DNA from: Alphaproteobacteria bacterium CG_4_9_14_3_um_filter_47_13
Lineage (GTDB): Bacteria; Pseudomonadota; Alphaproteobacteria; Micavibrionales; Micavibrionaceae
Assembly (NCBI GenBank): GCA_002789675.1
Contig: PFTR01000140.1
Span: 1-40,594 of the forward strand
Length of the DNA: 40,594 nucleotides
Direction of reading: 5' to 3'
Shown piece after piece: positions 8,974 through 18,204 of the stretch; positions within the stretch are counted from its first letter, which is position 1; every line of letters starts with the position of its first letter. Below the pieces are notes generated by a model. The model was not told where the DNA came from and ran no database searches. It saw nothing but the letters and a program-made list of their open reading frames with translations. Both the position numbers and the translations under genes were made by a program.

Positions 8974-9594
8974 ATGAAATATCCGTTTTTTATAATTCTC
9001 TTTTTTATATTTTGCAGCCCGGCTTTCGCCGCTGCGCCATCCTATCCTCCTGCCGTGGCACAGGCCGAGAAATATATCAACAATATCAAAACAGCACAGG
9101 CGCGCTTTTTACAAACAGCACAGGATGGCACGCAGGCTATCGGTACTTTTTATCTGGATCGTCCCGGAAAATTGCGCTTTGAATATGATGATCCTATTGA
9201 GGATTTTATCGTCGCTGACGGGTTTTTAATCTATTTTTATGATGCTGGTCTGGGAGAGCAGAGCAATTCTCCTATTGGTTTGACGTTGGCCGATTTTATT
9301 TTGCGTCCTGACTTGCGGTTTGAGGGGAAACTGACGATCACCGATATCACGCGCAGTGGTGGCCTGCTCCAGATCACACTTGTTCAAACCGATGATCCCG
9401 AGGCGGGAGCAATTACACTTGGTTTTGAGGAGAATCCCATGGTTCTTAAAAAATGGCGAATTACCGATTCAATGAATAATATAACCGAGATTGAGCTTTT
9501 TCAATTACAGACAGGTATCAAACTTGATGATCGTTTGTTTGTTTATATAGATCCCAAACGATTTCAGGGGAATCGTTATCATTATAATGACTAG
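8974..9594 (+). CDS. lolA: Outer-membrane lipoprotein carrier protein LolA
   Basis: 206 residues from the ATG at 8974; an ATG at 8953 would add seven residues. I prefer 8974 because it gives a classic Sec signal peptide (MKYPFFIILFFIFC...SPAFA, cleavage after AFA). The periplasmic LolA chaperone takes lipoproteins from LolCDE in the inner membrane to the outer membrane. Visible family features are the early QARFLQTAQDG segment, GTFYLDRPGKLRFEYDDP, and the strand pattern IVADGFLIYFYD. The length is normal for LolA. No clear Shine-Dalgarno precedes either start. The next gene starts 6 bp after the stop, suggesting co-transcription with the oxidoreductase and recR. Confidence 0.9.
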   Translation: MKYPFFIILFFIFCSPAFAAAPSYPPAVAQAEKYINNIKTAQARFLQTAQDGTQAIGTFYLDRPGKLRFEYDDPIEDFIVADGFLIYFYDAGLGEQSNSPIGLTLADFILRPDLRFEGKLTITDITRSGGLLQITLVQTDDPEAGAITLGFEENPMVLKKWRITDSMNNITEIELFQLQTGIKLDDRLFVYIDPKRFQGNRYHYND

Positions 9595-9600
9595 AGACTC

Positions 9601-10308
9601 ATGACTCTTTTCCCGAAAAAAACCAACACTGATAAAAGATTTTATACAGCCACAATTACGGATATTCTTGCTGTCCATGAAGACATCAGAATTCTAGTTC
9701 TGCGTCCGGACACCCCTTTTACATGGCAAGCAGGACAATATATCAATATAAGCGTTGGCGGCCTTCCGGCACGGCCTTATTCTATTGCCAGCGCCCCGGG
9801 ACATTCACTGGAAATTCATATTAAACGGGGTAAAGGCAATGCCAGCGCCTATGTCATGGACCGAATACAGAAAAATGAAACTGTTCTTTTTTCAGAACCT
9901 GAAGGGCGGAGTGTTTTTAATGAAACGATTAATGGCCCCGTTCTGGCACTGGCCGGCGGATTGGGAATTGCGCCGATCAAAGCGATTGCAGAACAGGCCT
10001 TTCGGACAGGATTTTCCCATCCTTTTACGCTGTACTGGAGTGCCACCAGCGAAAGCGAACATTATATAGATGAGAATTTTAAAATGCTGGCAAGGGAACA
10101 TGATAATTTTAAGTTTGTTCCTTTGACGGGACGTGTGATGTCCGCCATTATTGAAAAAGACATTCCCCATTTAAAGGACTGGCGCGTGTATCTTTCCGGC
10201 TCTCCTGCTATGATGGCTGCTCTTGTGCCTGTCTTACTGGCAAAAGGGGCGGATCTGGAAAATATAAGCTATGATCGGCATCCTGAAGCGGAGATTCCGG
10301 CATCATGA
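9601..10308 (+). CDS. Flavin-dependent NAD(P)H oxidoreductase of the ferredoxin-reductase family
   Basis: 235 residues, a compact FNR-like flavoprotein. The FAD-binding beta-barrel carries RPYSIAS from residue 58. The nucleotide-binding domain begins with LAGGLGIAP (117-125) and contains the terminal signature YLSGSPAMM (197-205). There is no plant-type ferredoxin domain or other cysteine cluster, so it resembles the short flavin/CDP-6-deoxy-glucose reductase group that hands electrons to a separate partner. The partner is unknown. The gene overlaps the start of recR by four bases (ATGA), so the two are translationally coupled. Its specific physiological role cannot be given. Confidence 0.85.
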   Translation: MTLFPKKTNTDKRFYTATITDILAVHEDIRILVLRPDTPFTWQAGQYINISVGGLPARPYSIASAPGHSLEIHIKRGKGNASAYVMDRIQKNETVLFSEPEGRSVFNETINGPVLALAGGLGIAPIKAIAEQAFRTGFSHPFTLYWSATSESEHYIDENFKMLAREHDNFKFVPLTGRVMSAIIEKDIPHLKDWRVYLSGSPAMMAALVPVLLAKGADLENISYDRHPEAEIPAS

Positions 10309-10910
10309 GAGAAGGACCATTTGACAGTCTGATTAAAGCGCTGGCGCGTTTGCCGGGATTAGGGCCCCGTTCGGCACGGCGCATAGCGCTGCATCTTCTT
10401 ACCAATAAGGATAAAGCGATGGAGCCTCTTATGCTGGCTCTGGCGCAGACTGCTGAAAATACACAGATTTGCGCAATATGTGGCAATCTTGATCTCTCCA
10501 GCCCCTGCCGTATCTGTCAGGATACAAAGCGGGCGCAGTCTGTCTTGTGTGTGGTATCCAGTATTGCCGATCTCTGGGCGATTGAACGTACAGGCGCGTA
10601 CAGGGATCAGTATCATATTCTCGGCGGTGTTCTTTCGGCGCTTGATGGCAAAGGCCCTGAAGATCTGAATATTAATACCCTGCTGGAGCGAATCCGGAAA
10701 AATCCGCCTGGCGAAATTATTCTGGCCTTGAGCGCTACCGTGGACGGACAGGCGACCGCGCATTACCTGACCGATAGAATCGAGGCCATAGCCCCCCTTA
10801 AGATCACCCGTCTTGCGCATGGCGTCCCCATCGGGGGGGAGCTTGATTATCTTGATGATGGTACAATTACCACAGCCCTCAAATCCCGCGCAGCGCAGCG
10901 CAGCCTCTAA
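10305..10910 (+). CDS. recR: Recombination mediator RecR
   Basis: 201 residues, the standard length. RecR works with RecF/RecO to load RecA on single-stranded gaps. The N-terminal helix-hairpin-helix LPGLGPRSARR lies at 16-26. A four-cysteine zinc finger uses C56, C59, C68 and C71, and a Toprim domain starts at about residue 80 (LCVVSSIADLWAIERTG, conserved glutamate at 94). The C-terminus has THLAHG-like RLAHGVPIGGELDYLDDGT. In many bacteria recR follows dnaX-ybaB; here it instead follows an oxidoreductase gene with a four-base overlap. The assignment is secure. Confidence 0.97.
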   Translation: MREGPFDSLIKALARLPGLGPRSARRIALHLLTNKDKAMEPLMLALAQTAENTQICAICGNLDLSSPCRICQDTKRAQSVLCVVSSIADLWAIERTGAYRDQYHILGGVLSALDGKGPEDLNINTLLERIRKNPPGEIILALSATVDGQATAHYLTDRIEAIAPLKITRLAHGVPIGGELDYLDDGTITTALKSRAAQRSL

Positions 10911-11076
10911 CCCGCCTCCGGGATATAAAATTTATTGAACAGTCTGTGCGTGCTTTTTAAGTATCCGGGCGCAGGATTCATAAATTAAGATAGAAGGTGG
11001 TTTTTGTCACATGATATATCTTGTTTTTGTCTTGCGGTTGTGGCGATAGTTACCGTTATAATGAAGGAGAAAAGAT

Positions 11077-12360
11077 GTGCCGAAGCTGCTAACAAAAACA
11101 CTTGGTTTTAGTGAGTCGCCGACCCTGCTGGGGAACCAGCGTGTCACAGAGCGCCGCGCCAGAGGGGAAACTGTTTATCATATGGGCTTTGGAGAATCGC
11201 CTTTTCCTGTGCCGCCCCGCCTGCAAAAAGCGCTGGCTGCTCAGGTACAGCAGAAAAAATATTTAAATACGGCAGGTCTTGCGGCGCTAAGGCAGTCGAT
11301 CCTTCAATATTATGCACCGCGTTACGGGATTGATCCGGCAGATTATGATGTCATCATCTCTCCCGGCAGCAAACTTTTGATATTTGCCGTGCAGATGGCC
11401 TATGAAGGGGATCTGGTAATGGTTGTGCCAAGCTGGGTTTCCTATGTTCCGCAGGCACAGCTTCTGGGACAGAAAGCAATTAAAGTGCCGGCGGTTCTGG
11501 ATGATAATGGCTATCATCTGGATGCCGGATTGTTGCGCAAAGCTATACATGATGCCAGAGTGCAGGGGCTTAATCCGTCCAAGATTATTTTAAATACGCC
11601 TAATAATCCGGCAGGACTGTGTATCCCTGAGGCGGAGCTGGTAGAAATTGCCAAAGTATGCGCAGCGGAGGATATTGTTATCATAGCCGATGATATTTAT
11701 GCGCAGGTCTGTTTCAAGGGTGCACATTATAGCATCGCGCAATATGCACCTGCGCATACGGTAATATCCAGCGCCGTATCCAAGCATTTGTCTCTGGGTG
11801 GCTGGCGGCTGGGCTTTGGTCTCGTGCCCAAAGCCATGGAAGGGCTGTTTGAATCCTTGTGCCAGATTGCCAGTGAAACATGGTCGGCTGTGGCCTCACC
11901 GATTCAGTATGCGGCATTGGAAGCTTTCGCCGGGCATGAGGATATTGAGAATCATATCAGGGATTGTACAGTGATTCATGAATTTATGAATAATTATATG
12001 GCGCAAAGGTTAAAGTGTATGGGGGTTATATGCCCGGTACCGCAAGGCGCTTTTTATGTCTATCCTGATTTTGCGCCTTTTAAAGAAGGTTGCGCCCGGC
12101 TGGGCATTCACACATCTGATAATCTTTTTATGTATCTGTTCGAGAATTATAATATCGCAAGTCTGCCGGGTATATGTTTCGGAGAGGCGCCGGAGCGTCT
12201 GACACTGCGTCTTTCCGGTTGTGATTATGATGGCGGAGAAGTATTAAATGCCTATCGTGCGGGGAGAGCTTTGCAGGAGGAATTTATCACTGAATATGCC
12301 CCTCATATCAAAGCCGGATGTGATTCTCTGGACAGATTTATCGGGACAATCCGCACGTAA
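11077..12360 (+). CDS. Pyridoxal-phosphate aminotransferase, class I/II
   Basis: 427 residues from a GTG at 11077 with a strong ribosome-binding site (GAAGGAGA, six bases upstream); an overlapping ATG at 11075 is in a different frame and stops at once. Fold-type I aminotransferase motifs are present: NTPNNPAG, the cofactor-contacting ADDIYAQV, the Schiff-base lysine K236 in SSAVSKHLSLGGWRLG, and RLSGCDYDGG near the C-terminus with the substrate-carboxylate arginine. It is closest in pattern to aspartate/aromatic-type enzymes, but the substrate cannot be read from the sequence. The C-terminal ~40 residues extend past the usual end. The gene is monocistronic, with a 166-bp leader region upstream and a palindrome at its stop codon. 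Confidence 0.9.
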   Translation: MPKLLTKTLGFSESPTLLGNQRVTERRARGETVYHMGFGESPFPVPPRLQKALAAQVQQKKYLNTAGLAALRQSILQYYAPRYGIDPADYDVIISPGSKLLIFAVQMAYEGDLVMVVPSWVSYVPQAQLLGQKAIKVPAVLDDNGYHLDAGLLRKAIHDARVQGLNPSKIILNTPNNPAGLCIPEAELVEIAKVCAAEDIVIIADDIYAQVCFKGAHYSIAQYAPAHTVISSAVSKHLSLGGWRLGFGLVPKAMEGLFESLCQIASETWSAVASPIQYAALEAFAGHEDIENHIRDCTVIHEFMNNYMAQRLKCMGVICPVPQGAFYVYPDFAPFKEGCARLGIHTSDNLFMYLFENYNIASLPGICFGEAPERLTLRLSGCDYDGGEVLNAYRAGRALQEEFITEYAPHIKAGCDSLDRFIGTIRT

Positions 12361-12392
12361 TACCAATTCTCTTTGAAAGAGAATTGGTATTA
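12358..12392. repeat. Perfect palindrome at the aminotransferase stop codon (TAATACCAATT type)
   Basis: A perfect 35-base inverted repeat with 17-base arms around a single central G. It includes the TAA stop codon of the aminotransferase and starts with TAATACCAATT, as does the palindrome after hemD at 3468. It ends 22 bp before the stop codon of the convergent efflux lipoprotein gene. There is no U tract, so a classic terminator is unlikely, though a hairpin would form in transcripts from both sides. Confidence 0.75.
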
Positions 12393-12413
12393 CAGATAAA
12401 AAAATGGCATTAA

Positions 12414-13910
12414 TCAATTTTTTTGATTTCGAATATCCACACCCAGAACGCGGAACAGGATAGCGATTTGTGTGGCGTAATTTGTACGCTCGCGTGCCAG
12501 AGCCTGTTCGGCGCTGGCCAGAACGCGCTGCGCATCAACAACATCAAGGAAACTGATCAGTCCCTGCTGATAAAGCGTTTCAGCCTGTGAGAAGCTACGC
12601 TGGCTGGAACTGACGGCCTTTTCAAGTGATGTCTGACGATGCCGGGAAGACTGGATAGCCGCGAGCGATGTCTCCACTTCCTCACTGGCTTCGCGCAGTG
12701 TTTGCTCATAATCGGCCAGTGCTTCTTCGGCCTGGGCTTGTGCAATCTTGAAATTAGCGTCACGCACGCCGCCATTCGTCAGCACCTGTTCAATCAGGGC
12801 GGCAAGAGAACCAATTAGGACTTCGCTGACAGGTATGCTGCTTACGCCGGTTGCACCGATGCTTAAAGTTCCGCTGAGCCGGAAAGCCGGATAATAATCG
12901 GCTTTGGCCACACCGATATTGGCAATCGCCTGTTTCAGTCTGGCTTCGGATTGCCGTACATCAGGACGTGTAGACAACACGTCGAGCGGGATAAGCTGAG
13001 GGATTGGGCTGTTATAGGCAGGCGTTTCTTTTTGTTCCTTTAACGTCTTCTCATAGGCACCGGGAAACGCGCCGTTTAAACCAGAAAGACGGTTGCGGGA
13101 ATTGAGCAGGTCTTCCTCCAGCGGCGGGATATCGGCACGTAAGTTCTCAACGGATGTTTCGGCACGGCGCAAATCAAGTTCCGGCGAGAGACCTGATTCA
13201 AAGCGGCTTTTAACAATCGAAAGTGTTTTTTCCTGCAGGACGATGGATTCACGCAGGAGTTCCAGTTGTCGCTGGTTGCCGCGCAAACGTAGATATTCAC
13301 TGGCGATATCGGAGCTTATGCGAAGCACAATGCTGCGAAGCTCGGCTTGCGTGGCTTCCAATCCGGCACGGGCGGCTTCGATCTCCCGGCGTGTGCGACC
13401 AAAAATATCGACAGGCAGAGCTATATTCAGGCCAGTCCCAACGCTTCTTGTTGTTGTGGCTTCCCGATCTTCGTTCAATTCCTGACGTTCCTGAATGTCG
13501 CTGTCTATATCGACATCGGCGCTGAGGTTATCGCCCGCTCCGGCCAGTTTTACACGTGCCTGTGCTTGTTTCACGCGGGCAGTGGCGGCGACAATCTCGA
13601 AATTATTCTCAAGCCCGGTTTCCACCAGAGTGTTGAGGGTGTCATCGTCAAACCCCGTCCACCAGTCAGCGGCGAGGGGCTGCTCTTCCCTCCCTTCGTT
13701 CAACGCTTGCAACACATCCTGCGAGACGAACTCTGGCGGGGCATTAATATCCGGCGCGTCATAATCCGGCCCAACCGTGCAGGCAGAGAACAATAAACAA
13801 ACCATCGCCGTCATTGCGAGCGAATGAAATGAGCGAAGCAATCCAGTCCGCCTTTCTGGATTGCCGCGTCGCTGCCGCTCCTCGCAATGACGTTTGAAAC
13901 TAAATTTCAT
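12414..13910 (-). CDS. RND efflux outer-membrane lipoprotein (NodT/OprM family)
   Basis: 498 residues. It forms the outer-membrane channel of a tripartite efflux pump. A lipobox LFSAC places the lipidated cysteine at C44, followed by TVGPDYDAP, the usual N-terminus of the family. The two TolC-like repeats of long helices follow, with SEARLKQAIANIGVAKADYYPAFRLSG near the repeat junction. The ATG at 13910 has a good ribosome-binding site (GAGGAAAG). Codons 7-34 are made entirely of an 84-bp palindromic repeat. Without it the N-terminus would read MKFSFKAMVCLLFSAC, a normal short lipoprotein signal. Last gene of the efflux operon, 25 bp after the pump gene. Confidence 0.93.
   Translation of the reverse strand: MKFSFKRHCEERQRRGNPERRTGLLRSFHSLAMTAMVCLLFSACTVGPDYDAPDINAPPEFVSQDVLQALNEGREEQPLAADWWTGFDDDTLNTLVETGLENNFEIVAATARVKQAQARVKLAGAGDNLSADVDIDSDIQERQELNEDREATTTRSVGTGLNIALPVDIFGRTRREIEAARAGLEATQAELRSIVLRISSDIASEYLRLRGNQRQLELLRESIVLQEKTLSIVKSRFESGLSPELDLRRAETSVENLRADIPPLEEDLLNSRNRLSGLNGAFPGAYEKTLKEQKETPAYNSPIPQLIPLDVLSTRPDVRQSEARLKQAIANIGVAKADYYPAFRLSGTLSIGATGVSSIPVSEVLIGSLAALIEQVLTNGGVRDANFKIAQAQAEEALADYEQTLREASEEVETSLAAIQSSRHRQTSLEKAVSSSQRSFSQAETLYQQGLISFLDVVDAQRVLASAEQALARERTNYATQIAILFRVLGVDIRNQKN
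13809..13892. repeat. Palindromic REP-like element inserted in frame in a signal-peptide coding region
   Basis: 84 bp bounded by perfect 12-base inverted repeats (CGTCATTGCGAG at 13809-13820, CTCGCAATGACG at 13881-13892) with a second inner pair (GCAATCCAG at 13838-13846, CTGGATTGC at 13856-13864). Elements of the CGTCATTGCGAG type are dispersed in many alphaproteobacterial genomes (general knowledge). Here it covers exactly codons 7-34 of the outer-membrane lipoprotein gene, starts on a codon boundary, has a length divisible by three and contains no stop in that frame. Confidence 0.9.
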
Positions 13911-13935
13911 ACTGTCTTTCTTTCCTCATATGTCA

Positions 13936-16900
13936 TCATATTTCCGCCGCCTCCCGCTCTGCATTGCGGAGCTGCTTTTCCAGTTTTTGTCCGGCATGGG
14001 CGCGGGGTTTGATATACGGGGCGATCAGGGAATAACCGAGCGGGGCGAAATACAGTGTAAACAGTGTGGATAAACCTAACCCACCAAAAATGACCCCGCC
14101 AATGGCTGCACGTGCCTCCGATCCCGGCCCTTCACCGAGCACCAGCGGCAAGGCGCCTAAAACGGTGGAGAGCACAGTCATAATCACCGGACGCAGACGG
14201 ACTTTCACGCCCTCCATAATCGCATCAGGGACATCCAGACCCTCATCACGTTTTTGATCCATGAACTCGATTAATAAAATTGCGTTTTTGGTCATCAGCC
14301 CGATCAACATTACAAGCCCGATCTGGCTATAAAGATTAAGCGATTGCCCTGTCAGCAGCAGCACAAACACAGCCGCCGCCAGACCGAACGGTACGGTAAA
14401 GATCACGATCACCGCACTGCCAAAACTTTCAAACTGCGCGGCCAGTACGAGGAAAACCACAAGCAGGGCAATCAGGAAAGTGAGCGCAACTTCGTAATTT
14501 GTTTCCTGCAATGTCGCTGCTTCTCCTAAAAATAAAAGGCTGTGCCCGGACGGTAGTGCCTCGTTCGCCACTTCGCGGACACGTGCCATCGTATCACCCA
14601 GAGCTGTGCCCGGCTTAATGCCGATATCAAGTTTGATGGCGCGGCGCTGCCCGAGACGATCAAGCTCGGCGGAGACACCGCGTTCTTCTATCGTGATCAG
14701 GGCACTTAAAGGCACAAGTTTGTCATTGGTATTGGTTACAAAAATATTAAGCAGGTCACCAGCATCATCAATCACACCCTGCGCAGGACCCATCATGACC
14801 GGAACGGCCTGGTCGTCGACACTGAGGTCAATGACATCGTAACGATCGACCATCACACGCAGCATCCGGGAAATTCGATCCATCGGCACATTCAGGTCAT
14901 TGGCCTTTTCCCGATCTATATTAAACAGCATTTCTGGCTGGGATGTATCAAACTGGATGCGCACATCATCGATTTCGGGCACGCGGTCTAAAAGCGCATC
15001 GGCCAGCAGGTCGGCGGCCTCTGCTATATCTTCATAATTACTACCTTGTACGGCCAGCTCCAGTCCGGCTCCGCCGCCCCCGCCGCCAAAGCCGCCGCCT
15101 TGGGAAATGCGCACCTGCGCGCCGGGCATATCGGCAACCACCGCGTTAATCTCCGCCGCCAGATCCTGCTCGCTGATCTCGCGGGTTTTCCAGTCTTTTA
15201 ATGTACCGATTATATAGGCGCGGTTTTTGTCCCAGCGCCCGACAACCGAGTAAATATCGGTAATCACGCCTTGTTCTTTATAGGGTTGCAAAACGGCCTC
15301 GACCTTGCGCGCTTGTTCGTCGGAATAAGCGAGCGAGGCGCCGTCCGGCCCGGTCAGGAAAATTCTTAGCGCACCGCGATCCTCGCGCGGCATGAGTTCC
15401 TGATTGAGCATAAAGAACCCGCCTATGCCGCCTGCGGCAATCAGTACGGCAGCGGCAACAGCCAGCAAGGGCAGCGCCATAAGCGTTTTAAGGCTTGAGA
15501 AATACCACCCGGCCAGAGTTTTTCCTATACCGTCCAGAAAGTCCCTGATTTTCAGGATATAAGGATTTGTATCAGATAAATGCGGCAGGCGCGAGGCCAT
15601 CATCGGGCAAAGCGTCACGGCGACAAACGAACTGATGATCACGGCAATCGCCAGCACCAGCCCGAACTCGCGGAATAGCCGTCCCGTTTCACCGGGCAAA
15701 AAAGCAATAGGGAAGAAAACGGATACAAGGGTAATTGTGGTGGCGATGACGGCAAAAAAAACCTGCCGCGTGCCCAGAACGGCGGCAGCCATTTTCTCTT
15801 TGCCCTCACTGCGCAGGCGCTGGATATTTTCCAGCACAACAATCGCATCATCAACAATCAGCCCGGTAGCCAGCACCAGCGCCAGCAGCGTCAGCAGATT
15901 GATCGAAAACCCGAAAGCCCAGATCGCCGCCAATGTCCCGATCAGCGAAATCGGCATGGTCACGGCGGGGATTAGAACGGCTCGCCATTGCCCAAGAAAT
16001 ACTGCGATGACGATCAGCACAATGGCCATGGCGAAACAGAGGGTAAAAACGACCTCCATCAATGCGCCCTTGATATATTCGGCGTCATCGGATGTGATGA
16101 CGATGGTGAAATCGCGGGCGCGCTCGTTGATTAGAGCAACGCGCTTTTTGACCTCGTTGGAAATTTCAATGGTGTTTGAACCGGCCTGCCGGACGATACC
16201 CAGACCGACCACCATACGCCCATTCAAAAGCGAATAGGATTCTGCTTCCAGTGGCGCATAGAAAACACTGGCGATGTCCTCGATACGGATATTATCGCGC
16301 ACATGCAGTCGTTCAATCTCCTGCGGGTCAATAACAGAGGCATAGGCCCGGATAATCAAATCCTGGCCTTCGGATTTATAACTGCCTGCCGGAACGTCAA
16401 AATGAATATTGCGCAGAGCATCCACAAGATCTGTGATGGGAATACGGTAGGCGGCCAGCTTTGCCGGGTCAACCAAAACTCTTAAAACACGCGGCTGATC
16501 GCCGCTTAAGGGCACATCGGCCACGCCGTCAATAGACAATAATTCCGGCGCGACATCTTTTTCAATCCGTTCGGCCAGCTCGTATTTTGACAGCGTATCG
16601 CTGTAGGCAGATAACTGGATGATATCCTGCGCATCATCATCGGCCTTGATAACAAGCACCTGATCGACATCATCGGGCAATTGCCGTTCTGCACGGCTGA
16701 CAGCTTCACGCACATCACTGGCTGCCATATTCAGATCAACGCCGGGGCGGAACTCCGCCCGCATGCGCATGCTGTTTTCTTCACTGGAGGATTCAATACT
16801 GCGCAGACCGGACACACGGGCGACCGCATTTTCAAGAATACTGGTGACTTCAACGTCCATGGTTTGCGGCGAAGCGCCCTCATACGTTGCGCGGACACTC

Positions 16901-17049
16901 ACGATCGGGCGGTCAATATTGGGAAGCTCCCGCACATCCACGCCCATAAAAGCCGCCAGTCCGGCGAGCATAATCAAAAAATTCACCACCGCGATCAGGA
17001 TCGGGCGGCGCACACCAAGGGCTGTCAAACTGTTGCCTAAATCTTTCAT
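13936..17049 (-). CDS. RND multidrug efflux pump, inner-membrane transporter (HAE1 family)
   Basis: 1037 residues, the normal size for AcrB/MdtB-type pumps. The first membrane helix is at ~15-35, a large periplasmic loop follows (~40-335), then a block of helices, a second large loop (~560-860) and five or so final helices. The proton-relay aspartates are present in GLIVDDAIVVLENIQR (helix 4). The first loop opens with VDVRELPNIDRPIVSV, typical of the HAE1 group. A glycine-rich stretch (GGGFGGGGGGAG) lies in the second loop. The start codon overlaps the end of the adaptor gene by four bases. Substrates cannot be predicted; no local regulator gene is evident. Confidence 0.96.
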   Translation of the reverse strand: MKDLGNSLTALGVRRPILIAVVNFLIMLAGLAAFMGVDVRELPNIDRPIVSVRATYEGASPQTMDVEVTSILENAVARVSGLRSIESSSEENSMRMRAEFRPGVDLNMAASDVREAVSRAERQLPDDVDQVLVIKADDDAQDIIQLSAYSDTLSKYELAERIEKDVAPELLSIDGVADVPLSGDQPRVLRVLVDPAKLAAYRIPITDLVDALRNIHFDVPAGSYKSEGQDLIIRAYASVIDPQEIERLHVRDNIRIEDIASVFYAPLEAESYSLLNGRMVVGLGIVRQAGSNTIEISNEVKKRVALINERARDFTIVITSDDAEYIKGALMEVVFTLCFAMAIVLIVIAVFLGQWRAVLIPAVTMPISLIGTLAAIWAFGFSINLLTLLALVLATGLIVDDAIVVLENIQRLRSEGKEKMAAAVLGTRQVFFAVIATTITLVSVFFPIAFLPGETGRLFREFGLVLAIAVIISSFVAVTLCPMMASRLPHLSDTNPYILKIRDFLDGIGKTLAGWYFSSLKTLMALPLLAVAAAVLIAAGGIGGFFMLNQELMPREDRGALRIFLTGPDGASLAYSDEQARKVEAVLQPYKEQGVITDIYSVVGRWDKNRAYIIGTLKDWKTREISEQDLAAEINAVVADMPGAQVRISQGGGFGGGGGGAGLELAVQGSNYEDIAEAADLLADALLDRVPEIDDVRIQFDTSQPEMLFNIDREKANDLNVPMDRISRMLRVMVDRYDVIDLSVDDQAVPVMMGPAQGVIDDAGDLLNIFVTNTNDKLVPLSALITIEERGVSAELDRLGQRRAIKLDIGIKPGTALGDTMARVREVANEALPSGHSLLFLGEAATLQETNYEVALTFLIALLVVFLVLAAQFESFGSAVIVIFTVPFGLAAAVFVLLLTGQSLNLYSQIGLVMLIGLMTKNAILLIEFMDQKRDEGLDVPDAIMEGVKVRLRPVIMTVLSTVLGALPLVLGEGPGSEARAAIGGVIFGGLGLSTLFTLYFAPLGYSLIAPYIKPRAHAGQKLEKQLRNAEREAAEI

Positions 17050-18146
17050 TCCTCTGCTGATCCCACCACTTCGACCTTTTGCCCCGGACGCAGGCGCTGC
17101 AGCCCTTCAATCACAACGGAATCACTATCCTTGATGTTACCCTCAAGAAGAACGCGTCCAGCCTTGCGAGAAACAACTTTAGCAGGTGTTTTCTCGGCAA
17201 CGCCGTCATGGATCAGCCATATATAAGAGCCATCGCGTCCCCATTGCACGGAAATTTCCGGCACGGTGGCATAGTCCTTACCCGGAATATCCCAGCGCAT
17301 TTCAAACGACATGCCAGGGCGCAGAAAATCATCGCTATTATCAATGCTGGCACGGGCCATCAACGTACGGCGCTCAGGATTGAAACGGCTTTCATGCGCC
17401 GAGATATGCCCTGAAAAATTCAGGGACAGATAGGCTGGTGTCGTGGCAGTAATTTTTCGGCTTTGAGTTTCTGTATTCTGCAGGGCACCAGCGAGCGCTT
17501 CCGGCACTTCGAAATCGACATAAAGTATATCGCGGGCATCAAGGCCTGTAATCAGCGTATCTGTACCCACACGGTCGCCCGGATCGACACCGGGAATGCC
17601 GACTATGCCATCAAACGGGGCTTTGATCCGCCGTTCCTCTAGCGCCAGCTTTGCCTGTTCCAGTGCGACCTGCGCACCCTCAAAACTGGCGCGGGCAGCA
17701 TCGACCTCGCTTTGAGGAACGCCACCTTCTTTCACGGCCTGCTCATAGCGATTCAGCAGACTCTGCGCGTCCTTAAGCCGGACTTCAGCAAGTCTGACCG
17801 TTAGCACTTCCTCGCGGTCATCGAGCTGTACCAGAACATCGCCTTTCTTGACCTCCTGCCGGGCTTTGAAAAACACATCTGTGACTTCTTCGGCCACAGA
17901 CGGATAAATCTCCACAGACAGACGCGCCCGCCCTGTGCCAACGGCACGAAACGTCCGGTTATTGGAGGTGATTTCTACAGGTTGTGTAATCACCTTCACG
18001 GGAACACTGCCGCGTGCGGGCGGTGCAGAACGCTCCTCACCGCCTATACCGATCACAGATAAAAGCGCATCCTGTTTCCAGACCGCACCACCAATAATGA
18101 TTGCAAAAATAAGGAAAGAAAGGAATTTTTTCAGGGCTGTCTCCAC
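17046..18146 (-). CDS. RND efflux periplasmic adaptor (membrane fusion protein)
   Basis: 366 residues. It bridges the inner-membrane pump and outer-membrane channel. An uncleaved or anchor-like hydrophobic segment lies at ~7-25 (FLSFLIFAIIIGGAVW). Then come the first half of the lipoyl-like domain (ARLSVEIYPSVAEEVTDVFFKARQEVKKGDVLVQLD), an alpha-helical hairpin (~110-165), the second lipoyl half (IKAPFDGIVGIPGVDPGDRV) and the beta-barrel and membrane-proximal domains. There is no lipobox. It is the first gene of the minus-strand efflux operon; its promoter must lie between 18147 and about 18500, but no clear operator is visible. Confidence 0.94.
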   Translation of the reverse strand: METALKKFLSFLIFAIIIGGAVWKQDALLSVIGIGGEERSAPPARGSVPVKVITQPVEITSNNRTFRAVGTGRARLSVEIYPSVAEEVTDVFFKARQEVKKGDVLVQLDDREEVLTVRLAEVRLKDAQSLLNRYEQAVKEGGVPQSEVDAARASFEGAQVALEQAKLALEERRIKAPFDGIVGIPGVDPGDRVGTDTLITGLDARDILYVDFEVPEALAGALQNTETQSRKITATTPAYLSLNFSGHISAHESRFNPERRTLMARASIDNSDDFLRPGMSFEMRWDIPGKDYATVPEISVQWGRDGSYIWLIHDGVAEKTPAKVVSRKAGRVLLEGNIKDSDSVVIEGLQRLRPGQKVEVVGSAEE

Positions 18147-18204
18147 GTTTTTTTATATTCTACAGGTATGAAAATGATTAACACTTAACCATATGATTTA
18201 CATC

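Noticed and set aside
15635-16237. Long plus-strand open frames opposite the RND pump gene (for example 15635-16237, 200 codons)
   Set aside because: They are antisense to strongly conserved transporter sequence and show the Ser/Arg/Thr-rich composition of shadows.
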